A DNA stretch of 64,000 nt from UBA5336 sp964492485 (GTDB lineage: Bacteria; Pseudomonadota; Alphaproteobacteria; Caulobacterales; Hyphomonadaceae). The DNA is taken from positions 43,650 through 107,649 of the forward strand of contig CAZBKM010000009.1 in assembly GCA_964492485.1 (NCBI GenBank), read 5' to 3'. The notes below the pieces were generated by a model, which saw nothing but the letters and a program-made list of their open reading frames with translations, was not told the origin of the DNA and did no database searches. The translations under genes were made by a program, and so were the position numbers. Positions 1 to 7,656 of this stretch are shown piece after piece (position 1 is the first letter of the stretch; each line of letters starts with the position of its first letter).

Positions 1-843
1 CTGTCGAGCTTCTTCGCAGCCGTGCTCTATCCTCTCCTGGGTGTGGCGGCACTGGTGACGACCGTCAGTCTCGGTCTGGCGATGACGGAACTCACGCTGC
101 ACTGGTGGTACATGCCGCTGGGGATTGGCGTGGTTGCGCTGTCGATATTCGTCTGCAATCTGGGCATAGGGCCGATGCACCGCATCCTGCAGCACCGGGC
201 CGGAGAGATGCGCTGGCCGGCACAGGTGCTGACCATGCTGAACCTGATCATCGCGATGCAGGGTGAAGTCCGTGCCTGGGTAAATTACCATTCCCAGCAC
301 CACCGGTTCTCGGACAAGCCGGGTGACCCGCACAATCCCTTCGAGTCGAAAAGGTGGGCCTGGATCGGCTGGATCCTGTTCCGCGACCGCCGCGACATGG
401 ACCGTCCCTTCGCGCTCTGGCTCCGCAACCAGCCTGTGGTGGTCTGGATGGACCGGTTCTACAATTCGATCTCGCTGATCGTGCACCTGGTGATTCCAGC
501 CGCAATCTATGCGCTGGTCTGGGCTCTGGACGGGTCCCTGTTGCTGACCGCGATCCTTCACGCCTGCTTCGTGATCGGCCGGGCGATCCAGTTCCACGCG
601 ACCACCTATGGAATCAACGTGCTGGGGCATCTCAAGACGCCTGCCTGGCTAGACCATATGATCGGGCTTCTTACCGGCGGCGAGGCGTTTCACGACCATC
701 ATCATGACGAGCCGGTTTCAGCACTACATCGGCCGCGAAAAGGCGTTTGGAACCGGATCGTAGACTATAACGGCTCAATGCTTCTTCTATTCGAGCGTCT
801 TGGCTGGGTCAGGGATCTGAAAATCGCGCCGAGATTCGCCTGA
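1..843 (+). CDS. fatty acid desaturase (acyl-CoA desaturase family), 5' end probably outside the window
   Basis: Membrane di-iron desaturase that would introduce a double bond into a fatty acyl chain. The three histidine clusters of the family are visible: HRILQHR, HSQHH followed by FSDKPGDPHNP, and a C-terminal FHDHHHDEP. Hydrophobic segments lie before the first box and between the second and third. The reading frame is open to base 1. A GTG at 22 could be the start (273 residues), but this is short for the family, so I treat the gene as partial. The last His box is a little unusual (HDHHH where HNNHH is common). Substrate and double-bond position cannot be read from sequence. Confidence 0.85.
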   Translation: MSSFFAAVLYPLLGVAALVTTVSLGLAMTELTLHWWYMPLGIGVVALSIFVCNLGIGPMHRILQHRAGEMRWPAQVLTMLNLIIAMQGEVRAWVNYHSQHHRFSDKPGDPHNPFESKRWAWIGWILFRDRRDMDRPFALWLRNQPVVVWMDRFYNSISLIVHLVIPAAIYALVWALDGSLLLTAILHACFVIGRAIQFHATTYGINVLGHLKTPAWLDHMIGLLTGGEAFHDHHHDEPVSALHRPRKGVWNRIVDYNGSMLLLFERLGWVRDLKIAPRFA

Positions 844-975
844 TCAATTTGAGATCGATTTCAGGTATGAAAAATTTTGTCCAGAAAGTCACGTTTCTTG
901 ATCAAAAATAGATGCGAAATCAATTTTACGAGAAGCCGTAGTAACCTTTGCGGCGTTTGCGCGCAATTTTTTTGA

Positions 976-1149
976 CCGACCAGTCGGGAACACCCCTTGT
1001 TTGACGGCGCGCTTGGGTGCATATCCATCACGACAGATATGTGTCGACCGTGCGTCGGCACGCTGTGACAGGCCTCCGCGTGCGTCCCCCCACCCAGCCT
1101 GCGGATGAGGCCTGTTGAGCCCGCTGGACACGTCCCCGTCCAGCGGGCT
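976..1149 (+). ncRNA. candidate structured RNA: six consecutive hairpins between convergent genes
   Basis: This gene-free stretch (844-1261) lies between two convergent genes and contains an unbroken run of inverted repeats: CCGAC/GTCGG (976-980/983-987), CACCC/GGGTG (991-995/1015-1019), CATATC/GATATG (1020-1025/1036-1041), GTGTCGAC/GTCGGCAC (1041-1048/1054-1061, one G-U pair), ACAGGCCTC/GAGGCCTGT (1068-1076/1107-1115) and a perfect 12-bp stem AGCCCGCTGGAC with its complement (1118-1129/1138-1149). A T-run precedes the first hairpin. I do not see signatures of RNase P RNA, SRP RNA or tmRNA. The strand is uncertain. The last stem looks like a terminator but has no T-tract. An unknown small RNA is my inference. 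Confidence 0.35.
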
Positions 1150-1261
1150 CTCTCATGTCTCGAGGTCAGATCGTCGGGCATTACGGCCAGTCGTAGACGT
1201 CTGGCGCGCAGTGGGCACGGTGCGATCGCCCGCGCCGGACCGGGGCGCGGGCGGGGGATGC

Positions 1262-2203
1262 TCACAGGGCGCACGCCGTCAGGGCGCTTCGTGCGGCCTG
1301 GGTCGCCGTTTTTAGGGCGTCGACCTGGGCGCGCTGCTCGGCCGACAGGGCCGGGACGGGGACAACCGTATCGTCGACCCGGAACGCCCGGATCTGCTCC
1401 CTCAAGGCTTCGGCATCGGCGTCGCCCTCTTCCATTCTGTTGAGCAGGTCCGAGAGTGAGGCCAGGGCGGCCTCGGGTAGGGCATCCCGGTCCACCAGGG
1501 CCGCATCGCTTGCGGCCTTGGCCGCGTCGGCTGCTGCCAGGGCTTCTTCGGGGGTCTGCAGTTTCTGAACGAGTGTCTGGAACCGGTCGTCGTCGAAGAG
1601 GGCGCCGGTCGTGGCCGTGATGTAGCCGCCATAGGCGGTCTGGTAGTGCATCATCAGCCCCGTGCCGAGCTGGTCATAGGCCGAAAGCGCCTCGTCGGCC
1701 TCACCGTCGCCGAGCGGGCGGAGGCTGTCGGCCACCGCCTGGTACTGGGCAGCCTGGCTGCCCGCCCGCACGGCGCACTGGGTTTTTGCCATGGCGGTGA
1801 CCCAGGTTTCGGTTCCGCCGGGAATCACGATCGGGTCCAGTTGGGTCAGCGTCTGCCCCGTCAGCGCTCCGGCGAAGATGCTGTCGGCGTGTGCGCCCAG
1901 AGCCGAGGCCGCCGTGACATAGGTGCTTGCCGTCAGAAGACCCAGATTGAGCGCGGTCCGGCGCATCTTTACCGACTTGCCGCGCTGGGCATAGGCCGAC
2001 GACAAGAGCACGCCGACATCCACCGCACTCGCCACGTCGCGAGGCATCTGGTTGAGCAGCGTGTCGATTTCCACCGCTCGCGCTGCCTCGTCTCCACGGT
2101 CGCGCTGTCCGACACCAGGGATCGCAGCGCAACCCGCGAGCGTGAGACAAAGACAGGCCGTGGCCCCGACAGACCACGGCCTTCTGGTTGAGTTGTTCGC
2201 CAT
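1262..2203 (-). CDS. hypothetical lipoprotein
   Basis: I do not recognise the family. The product is 313 residues. It begins with a lipoprotein signal peptide whose lipobox is LAGC about 25 residues from the start, so it should be lipid-anchored after signal peptidase II cleavage. The rest is alanine-rich and helical with no metal-binding or catalytic motif I can name. The start at 2203 is chosen because GGGAGGTG sits just upstream; a longer ORF start at 2224 would overlap this ribosome binding site. It lies 69 bp downstream of the dehydrogenase gene in the same direction and may be cotranscribed with it. Confidence 0.7.
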   Translation of the reverse strand: MANNSTRRPWSVGATACLCLTLAGCAAIPGVGQRDRGDEAARAVEIDTLLNQMPRDVASAVDVGVLLSSAYAQRGKSVKMRRTALNLGLLTASTYVTAASALGAHADSIFAGALTGQTLTQLDPIVIPGGTETWVTAMAKTQCAVRAGSQAAQYQAVADSLRPLGDGEADEALSAYDQLGTGLMMHYQTAYGGYITATTGALFDDDRFQTLVQKLQTPEEALAAADAAKAASDAALVDRDALPEAALASLSDLLNRMEEGDADAEALREQIRAFRVDDTVVPVPALSAEQRAQVDALKTATQAARSALTACAL

Positions 2204-2272
2204 TCTTACACCTCCCGCTAGCAAAGTCTGGGAGACAAGCCCGGCCAGCGGGAGTTGTAAAGGCGTATCAAT

Positions 2273-3052
2273 CTACCTGGGGGCCATGCGGATGGCGCCG
2301 TCGAGGCGGACGTCTTCCCCATTGAAGTAGGCGTTGCGGCACATCTCGACCGCGAGCGAGGCGTATTCCTTTGGATCGCCGAGGCGGGCGGGATGCGGGA
2401 CCTGCGCGCCGAGCGCCTGCTTCACGTTCTCCGGTGCGCCTTGCAGAAGCGGTGTGTTGAAGATGCCCGGAAGGATGGTGTTCACGCGGATAAGCTCACG
2501 CGAAAGATCACGCGCGATGGGCAGCGTCATGCCCACGACGCCCCCCTTGGAGGCGGAGTAGGCCGCCTGGCCGATCTGGCCGTCTTCTGCCGCGACCGAG
2601 GCGGTGTTCACGATGGCGCCCCGTTCGCCGTCCACCGGATCGAGCGTCAGCATGCCGGCGGCCGATTTCGCGATGCAGCGGAACGTTCCGACCAGATTGA
2701 TCTGGACGATCAGGTCGAACTTATCGAGCGGGAAATGCTTGACCTCTCCCGTTTCCTTGTCGCGCGAGGCCGTCTTGATGGCATTGCCCGTGCCGGCGCA
2801 GTTGATCAGGATCCGCTCCTGACCGTTCGCCTTCCGCACGGTTTCAAACCCGGCATCGACATCCTCGTCAGAGGTCACGTTGACCTTCGCGAAGGTCCAG
2901 CCATGCTGGCTTGCGACCTCCTGGCCCTTCTCCTCATTGATATCGAAAATGCCGATCTTGACGCCATGTTCGGCGAGCGCGAGGCCCGTGGCATAGCCGA
3001 GACCCGAGGCCCCGCCGGTGATCACGGCGGAGACGCTGCTGTCGAGTTTCAT
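2273..3052 (-). CDS. short-chain dehydrogenase/reductase, 3-hydroxyacyl-CoA dehydrogenase-like
   Basis: NAD(P)-dependent oxidoreductase of 259 residues with the classical SDR pattern: TGGASGLG cofactor loop near residues 12-19, an Asp at the end of the second strand (GIFDINEEKG) that favours NAD over NADP, NCAG, a catalytic Ser in NTASVA and YSASKGG with the catalytic Tyr and Lys. The overall sequence resembles type II 3-hydroxyacyl-CoA dehydrogenases (HSD17B10-like), which act in fatty acid or branched-chain acyl-CoA oxidation; that substrate is inferred. GGGAGGA six bases before the ATG at 3052 decides the start. It is divergent from the YkvA-like gene with a 64-bp gap. Confidence 0.88.
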   Translation of the reverse strand: MKLDSSVSAVITGGASGLGYATGLALAEHGVKIGIFDINEEKGQEVASQHGWTFAKVNVTSDEDVDAGFETVRKANGQERILINCAGTGNAIKTASRDKETGEVKHFPLDKFDLIVQINLVGTFRCIAKSAAGMLTLDPVDGERGAIVNTASVAAEDGQIGQAAYSASKGGVVGMTLPIARDLSRELIRVNTILPGIFNTPLLQGAPENVKQALGAQVPHPARLGDPKEYASLAVEMCRNAYFNGEDVRLDGAIRMAPR

Positions 3053-3116
3053 GTGTAGTCCTCCCTTGAAGCTGCGCGACACCTGATCGATCTATAGAGC
3101 GAAACGAGCGGAGCCA

Positions 3117-3542
3117 ATGTCTGACGCAAGGGCAATGTCGAATGAGGCGGCCGCGCCGGAAAAGGCCATGCTGCCTCTGGCGCTGGAGCGGAATGCGCGC
3201 ACCACGCGGCGGCGCATGGTCCCGAAACTGTTGAGGGTTGCCGGCAGGCTGCCCTTCGCGGACGATCTGGCGGCCGCTTATTATTGCGCGATCGATCCCA
3301 CCACACCGCGCAAGGCCAAGGCCGTCCTGTTGGCGGCGCTGGCCTATTTCGTCGTTCCGGCCGATACCATCCCGGACGTTCTGGCCGGCTTCGGCTTCAC
3401 CGACGACGCCACCGTCCTCGCCACGGCGCTGGGCATCGTGGGCACCCAGATTCGCGAGCGCCACCGGCGTCGTGCCCGCCGTCTTCTCGGCCTGCCTGAG
3501 CCGCCGCCGGACGCCGAAAGCGGCCTGACGCAGGCGGACTGA
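3117..3542 (+). CDS. YkvA family protein (DUF1232)
   Basis: The 141-residue product contains the DUF1232 signature around residues 60-95: a Tyr-rich segment, DPTTPRKAK, then a hydrophobic stretch ending in YFVVPADTIPD. The family is small and membrane-associated and has no established biochemical function. The N-terminus is charged and the C-terminus is Arg-rich (RERHRRRARR). An in-frame Met seven residues in is an alternative start. It is divergent from the dehydrogenase gene and is followed by 244 bp without a gene before arsR. Confidence 0.8.
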   Translation: MSDARAMSNEAAAPEKAMLPLALERNARTTRRRMVPKLLRVAGRLPFADDLAAAYYCAIDPTTPRKAKAVLLAALAYFVVPADTIPDVLAGFGFTDDATVLATALGIVGTQIRERHRRRARRLLGLPEPPPDAESGLTQAD

Positions 3543-3599
3543 CGCCCACGTCGGTCGCCTTGCGCCAGATCGTGGCTTCAGGGTCGTTTGCTTCCAAAG

Positions 3600-3650
3600 G
3601 TCACTGTTCGTGAACGGGCCCGTTCGCTGCAGCCTTGCTTCGGGTTGGTT
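3600..3650 (+). repeat. degenerate B-family repeat containing a 14-bp perfect palindrome
   Basis: This stretch in the YkvA-arsR gap partly matches the better copies of the B repeat (for example 13591-13687) around the segment containing GTTCG...CCCGTT(T/C)GCT. Inside it GAACGGGCCCGTTC at 3612-3625 is a perfect palindrome. It is not adjacent to a stop codon, unlike most B copies. The repeat assignment is by eye and weak. Confidence 0.3.
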
Positions 3651-3750
3651 TGCGCTCGGCGCGCAGTCCTGAGTGCCTGGATCGTCTTCACCGCCAGGCG
3701 CGGGTCGCCTGGCAGGGCAGGCCTTGTTGGTCCGGGGCGCCATGCCGGTG

Positions 3751-3796
3751 TTGACAATGAATCTGGAAAACTAGATATCAAGATTTATGGATATAA
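3751..3796 (+). promoter_or_regulatory. arsR promoter and probable ArsR operator; leaderless start
   Basis: TTGACA at 3751-3756 is followed after exactly 17 bp by GATATC at 3774-3779, a good sigma-70 type promoter. Transcription would start at about 3786-3787, which is the A of the arsR ATG (3787), so the message would be leaderless; no Shine-Dalgarno is present before this ATG. An inverted repeat ATATC...GATAT (3775-3779 and 3790-3794) overlaps the -10 box and the start codon and is a natural place for ArsR to block transcription until arsenite or antimonite binds. The promoter is seen in the sequence; the operator role is inferred. Confidence 0.6.
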
Positions 3797-4158
3797 CGGC
3801 TGCCGTCACCGCGTTCTCCGCCCTCAGCCAGCCTTCGAGGCTGGAGATCTTCCGGCGACTGATTCAGGCCGGGCCTGTCGGAATGACGGCGGGCACGCTG
3901 GGTGAGGGGCTCGAGATCAAGCAGAACACGCTCTCGGCCCATCTGACGGTCCTTCGACATGCAGGTCTCATCCGCAATCGGCGCGAAGGGCGATCGATCC
4001 GGTATTTCGCGGATATTGACGGGCTGAGCGACTTTCTCTCCTTCCTGCTGCAAGACTGCTGTGGTGGGCGCGCAGAGCTGTGTCAGCCGCTGATCAGTGA
4101 CATTGCCTTTGCCTGTTGCGCACAGCACGACATCGATGGGGAAGCGGAAAGATGCTAG
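3787..4158 (+). CDS. arsR: ArsR family arsenic-responsive repressor
   Basis: The 123-residue winged-helix repressor starts with the ArsR-type FSALSQPSRLEIFRRL, continues with a recognition helix in KQNTLSAHLTVLRHAGLI and a wing with NRREGRSIRYF. Cysteine pairs near the C-terminus (DCCGG, AELC, FACC) are candidate ligands for trivalent arsenic; the classical ELCVCDL motif of the E. coli type is absent, as in the alphaproteobacterial ArsR group with C-terminal thiols. It is the first gene of arsR-acr3-arsH and overlaps acr3 by 7 bp, which suggests translational coupling. It should repress its own leaderless promoter. Confidence 0.9.
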   Translation: MDITAAVTAFSALSQPSRLEIFRRLIQAGPVGMTAGTLGEGLEIKQNTLSAHLTVLRHAGLIRNRREGRSIRYFADIDGLSDFLSFLLQDCCGGRAELCQPLISDIAFACCAQHDIDGEAERC

Positions 4159-5198
4159 ACAGCCAGGACCGGCCGGCCGGCGCGATGGGCATGTTCGAGC
4201 GCTGGCTGACCGCATGGGTCGCCCTGGCGATGGCGGCCGGATTGCTCCTCGGCTCCGTGGCCCCTGGCCTCGTCGAGGCCGTCGCTGCCGCCGAGGTTGC
4301 CTCGATCAACCTCGTCGTGGCGGTCCTGATCTGGGCGATGGTCTTTCCGATGATGGTGGGTGTCGATTTCGGATCGGTCAGGGACATCGCCAGACAACCG
4401 CGCGGGCTTCTGATCACGCTGAGCGTGAACTGGTTGATCAAGCCGTTCACCATGGCGGCCCTTGCGGTACTGTTCTTCGAGCACGTCTTCGCCCCGCTGA
4501 TCGAACCCGAGGATGCCGCGCAGTATATAGCGGGGCTGATCCTTCTGGGTGCCGCACCCTGTACGGCCATGGTCTTCGTCTGGTCGCAACTGACCCGTGG
4601 GGACGAGACCTACACGCTCGTGCAGGTATCGGTGAATGATCTGATCATGATCGTGGCCTTCGCGCCCATCGTCGCGCTTCTGCTGGGTGTGACGGAGATC
4701 CAGGTGCCGTGGGAAACGCTCGTCCTGGCAACCGTGCTCTATGTCGCCCTGCCGCTTCTCGCCGGCTATCTGACGCGCCGACATCTGGGCAGCGAGGCGC
4801 GCATTGCCGACTTCACGGCAAGGATCAAGCCGTGGTCCATGGTCGGGCTGATTGTCACCGTGATGATCCTGTTCGGCCTGCAGGGACGCGTGATCCTTGA
4901 CCGGCCGCTCATCATTGCCCTGATTACCGTCCCCATTCTGATCCAGAGCTACGGAATCTTCGCGCTCGCCTATGCCGCTGCCTTTGCCCTGAAAGTGCCC
5001 CACCGCATCGCCGCGCCATGCGCGCTGATCGGTACATCGAACTTCTTCGAGCTCGCGGTCGCCGTGGCGATAAGCCTGTTCGGGCTGAATTCGGGCGCCG
5101 CGCTCGCCACCGTTGTCGGTGTCCTCGTCGAAGTACCGGTCATGCTGTCGCTGGTGGCCTTCGCCAACCGGACCCGCGGCCACTTCAAGGGGGCCTGA
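4152..5198 (+). CDS. acr3: ACR3 family arsenite efflux transporter
   Basis: Inner-membrane carrier of 348 residues that exports arsenite, driven by the membrane potential or proton gradient. About ten hydrophobic segments are visible. The ACR3 signature lies in the middle: APCTAMVFVWS, containing the essential conserved Cys, then LTRGDETYTLVQVSVND. The ATG at 4152 lies inside the arsR 3' end (overlap 4152-4158), and the start is supported by the length of the family and the charged N-terminus before the first membrane helix. An upstream start at 4116 would lie deep inside arsR and is rejected. The stop is 4 bases from the arsH start. Confidence 0.95.
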   Translation: MLDSQDRPAGAMGMFERWLTAWVALAMAAGLLLGSVAPGLVEAVAAAEVASINLVVAVLIWAMVFPMMVGVDFGSVRDIARQPRGLLITLSVNWLIKPFTMAALAVLFFEHVFAPLIEPEDAAQYIAGLILLGAAPCTAMVFVWSQLTRGDETYTLVQVSVNDLIMIVAFAPIVALLLGVTEIQVPWETLVLATVLYVALPLLAGYLTRRHLGSEARIADFTARIKPWSMVGLIVTVMILFGLQGRVILDRPLIIALITVPILIQSYGIFALAYAAAFALKVPHRIAAPCALIGTSNFFELAVAVAISLFGLNSGAALATVVGVLVEVPVMLSLVAFANRTRGHFKGA

Positions 5199-5202
5199 TC
5201 CG

Positions 5203-5910
5203 ATGGCTGGACCCCTGATCGATCCGGGCAGTCTGATGCCCATCGATCCCGCCCTGTACGCCGCACCGCATGATGATGGACATCCCCCGCGCATCCTGCT
5301 GCTCTATGGGTCCCTGCGTGCGCGATCCTATTCGAGGTTCGCGGCGGAGGAGGCCGCCCGGTGCCTTGACCGGTTCGGCGCCGAGGTGAGGATGTTCGAT
5401 CCGCGCGGCCTGCCGCTGCCCGACAGCGAGGCCGACGATCATGAAAAGGTGGCCGAGCTGCGCGGCCTGGCGGCGTGGTCGGAAGGCATGGTCTGGTCGA
5501 GCCCTGAGCGCCATGGCGCCATGACAGGACTGATGAAGGCCCAGATCGACTGGATACCGCTGTCGCTTGGTGGCGTAAGACCCACCCAGGGCAAGACGCT
5601 TGCCCTGATCCAGGTTTGTGGCGGATCGCAAAGCTTCAATACGGTCAACCAGATGCGCGTGCTGGGGCGTTGGATGCGCATGGTGACGATCCCCAACCAG
5701 TCCTCCGTGCCGAAAGCGTGGAACGAGTTCGATGACGACGGCCGGATGCGAGCCTCGCCGCTCTACGCGCGCATCGTCGACGTGATGGAGGAGCTGGTGA
5801 AGTTCACCTATATGGTGCGTGGGCGTGCCGAAGGCCTCACGGATCGATACTCCGAGCGGATTGAAAGCGCAGCCGAGCGCGCAAGACGCGTGGAGCAAGA
5901 TCGCCTGTAG
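5203..5910 (+). CDS. arsH: ArsH, NADPH-dependent FMN reductase / organoarsenical oxidase
   Basis: Flavodoxin-like enzyme of 235 residues. ArsH proteins use FMN and NADPH and oxidise trivalent methylated or aromatic arsenicals to the less toxic pentavalent form. Visible family motifs are YGSLRARSYSR (phosphate-binding loop for FMN), SPERHGAMTGLMKAQIDW and GGSQSFN. The start at 5203 lies 4 bases after the acr3 stop. The operon has no arsC arsenate reductase, so it deals with arsenite and organoarsenicals only, unless arsC is elsewhere. The stop codon (5908-5910) overlaps the first base pairs of an A-family repeat. Confidence 0.93.
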   Translation: MAGPLIDPGSLMPIDPALYAAPHDDGHPPRILLLYGSLRARSYSRFAAEEAARCLDRFGAEVRMFDPRGLPLPDSEADDHEKVAELRGLAAWSEGMVWSSPERHGAMTGLMKAQIDWIPLSLGGVRPTQGKTLALIQVCGGSQSFNTVNQMRVLGRWMRMVTIPNQSSVPKAWNEFDDDGRMRASPLYARIVDVMEELVKFTYMVRGRAEGLTDRYSERIESAAERARRVEQDRL

Positions 5911-6062
5911 CGCATTTTTAAGCGAAGTGGGCACCGGTTCGCGTCAGGAAAATGCGCCAAGACAAGACTCCAGCGCATTTTTAAGCGAAGTGGGCACCGG
6001 TTCGCGTCAGGAAAATGCGCCGGGGCCGGACCTCAGCGCGTTTTCACGGACGCGGATCGACC
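5909..6062 (+). repeat. tandem A-family repeats followed by a C element
   Basis: Two 50-bp copies that are identical by eye (5909-5958 and 5972-6021), starting AGCGCATTTTTAAG, passing through GTGGGCACCGGTTCGCGT and ending AAAATGCGCC. Each is an imperfect palindrome (GCGCATTTT...AAAATGCGC). A diverged C element (containing TCACGGACGCGGAT) follows at about 6034-6060. The same A-C arrangement recurs near 13.5, 44.7, 58.5 and 63.8 kb. The first copy overlaps the arsH stop codon and could form a terminator-like hairpin for the ars operon. Confidence 0.85.
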
Positions 6063-6567
6063 GAAATCTGCACCAGGCCCGAGAAATGAAGGGGTTTCCC
6101 CAGCAGGGGGCGATTCGCAAGACGCCGAGCATGCGTGCCCAATCAGGATCGTGCGGCGTCTTACAGTCGCTGTCTGCAAAACGGACAAATCGGGAAATGG
6201 CGCACCGGAGAGGATCAAACTGGGAACTCTTACAGTTTTGTTTTTAGTTAGAATCTCAGATCCTATCCCACCACAGTACTCTCGCAGCGTCTGCGATCAG
6301 GAAAAATGCAGTCACTCAGACGTGGGTCCCAACAGGTGTTCTTTGGCCCTTTGCAGCCACATGAGTTGATTTCTCGAATGTTGGCTCCCCGTATAAAAGC
6401 GGCCGTCACGTCACACGCCTCATGCACTTCTCCTAAACGCTGAGATTGGGATCAGTGATATTTCAGCTTCGTGTTGTGCAAATTGTAGATCCTCGCGCGC
6501 TATAACTTACTACAATAGCTTGCTGAAAAAACCAGGCTATTGAGCACGTCGAGACTGGAGTGAAGTC

Positions 6568-7146
6568 ATGGTGCGGTCTTCTGCGTTGAGGTTGTGGAGT
6601 GTTCTATCATTTCTAGCGACCATAGCAGCTTTTCTCTCATTGGTGGAGAATTGGCATCTCATCGAGTGGAAGGGAGTTTTTGCTGCCATTACGGAGTTTT
6701 ATCGGCGGCTGATGAATCCGTTGTTCGAGGTAGCCTACACTGTGTGGCAAGATCACCCGCTAGTACGACTGTTTCGCGTGGCGAAGTGGCCGATTTGGCT
6801 GCGTGACTTGTGGATTATAAGTCTGTTTGGGAGCGCGCCTGCAGCGATTGCACTGGTCTCATCAGTGTCAAACCGGCAAGAGGTTGAACCGGAAGAATCA
6901 TTGTACTTTCGGCTCATCACAACAGCGATCCTGGGAGGTACCTTGTTAGGAATTCCATTGCTACTCATAGGAGCGGTGTTCCTACTTTGGCCCGCCAACT
7001 GGCTGAGGGTCATTCGATTTGTAGCTTCTAGCGGTGAAGACAGAGCAAAAAGTCTTGGTTCAATAGCGCATTGGTTAACTGTATTGCTCGTATATACAGT
7101 TGTGATTTTGGTGTTCTTTTTCTTGAACGAATTCACCTATAATTGA
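6568..7146 (+). CDS. hypothetical membrane protein
   Basis: I do not recognise this 192-residue product. About four hydrophobic segments can be seen: near residues 10-27, 80-100, 118-145 and 168-188. A moderately charged loop (NRQEVEPEES) lies between the second and third. The start at 6568 is supported by GGAGTGAA just upstream. The gene is AT-rich relative to the rest of the window and lies in the tRNA-Arg island, so it was probably acquired. Its stop codon directly abuts the stop of the convergent small gene on the other strand (7146/7147). Confidence 0.6.
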   Translation: MVRSSALRLWSVLSFLATIAAFLSLVENWHLIEWKGVFAAITEFYRRLMNPLFEVAYTVWQDHPLVRLFRVAKWPIWLRDLWIISLFGSAPAAIALVSSVSNRQEVEPEESLYFRLITTAILGGTLLGIPLLLIGAVFLLWPANWLRVIRFVASSGEDRAKSLGSIAHWLTVLLVYTVVILVFFFLNEFTYN

Positions 7147-7356
7147 TTACAAACAAAACCCGACGAGCGGAGGATAGATCTCCCAACATCCGATGAGTGG
7201 ATCGCGAACATTAAGTATGTCAGTCAGAACATAATTCAGTACGAAAACACCAATCAAAAGAAGGCTAGCGTAACCTAGTACTGCCACAATTTTTTTCCAG
7301 AGTTCGCGCACGTCAGGGACCTCTTTGTTGAAGCTCTGTTTAGGGTCGTCCAGCAT
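7147..7356 (-). CDS. small hypothetical membrane protein
   Basis: A 69-residue product with a charged N-terminus (DDPKQSFNKEVPDVRELWKK), one clear membrane helix around residues 27-49 and a short hydrophobic tail. The ATG at 7356 is preferred because GGAG lies six bases upstream; a GTG at 7368 in the same frame would put this ribosome binding site inside the gene. It is convergent with and directly abuts the other island gene. No family is recognised. Low GC and its location suggest it belongs to the acquired island. Confidence 0.5.
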   Translation of the reverse strand: MLDDPKQSFNKEVPDVRELWKKIVAVLGYASLLLIGVFVLNYVLTDILNVRDPLIGCWEIYPPLVGFCL

Positions 7357-7656
7357 GCGTTGCTCCACAACGCGTAGGGTGCATTAGCCCCAAGCGCAAC
7401 CAACCTTCATTGTCATATCAGTAGGTGGGCATCACTTCGCTCCACCAACCTTACAAAGAAATTCAATGACATTTCTCGACCTTCTTTGTCACTCCGTTTT
7501 ATCTGATTGAATGTCCATTTCCGGCGAGTTTCGGTCAATTGTGCACTGTTTCGTGTTTGTCAGGTTTCGGTAAATTCGGACAGTCGTCACCGACGTCCAA
7601 TCTATGTCCGGGGACATGGACGAAAAAGGTGCCATCTCTATCGGTTGGACAGGAAA
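7357..7656. other. intergenic end of the tRNA-Arg island
   Basis: This 300-base stretch has no gene I can support. It contains two near-identical words, GAGTTTCGGTCAATT and AGGTTTCGGTAAATT (near 7527 and 7562), and an AAAAAGGTGCC at 7624-7634 that on the minus strand gives a T-run downstream of the tRNA and could help terminate it. Low GC ends at about 7640. Confidence 0.4.

Noticed and set aside
3608..3625. SOS/LexA box of the GTTC-N7-GTTC type
   Set aside because: The two GTTC words are 12, not 7, bases apart and no SOS gene follows; the palindrome belongs to a degenerate B repeat.
4155..5294. 379-codon open frame antisense to acr3
   Set aside because: Shadow of the acr3 codon bias; the predicted protein is polar, low in complexity and fits no family, while acr3 is certain.
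6193..6240. Second tRNA or tRNA pseudogene at the left edge of the island
   Set aside because: Only the 14-bp 3' end and a few bases match tRNA-Arg; the T-stem cannot pair and no anticodon arm exists.
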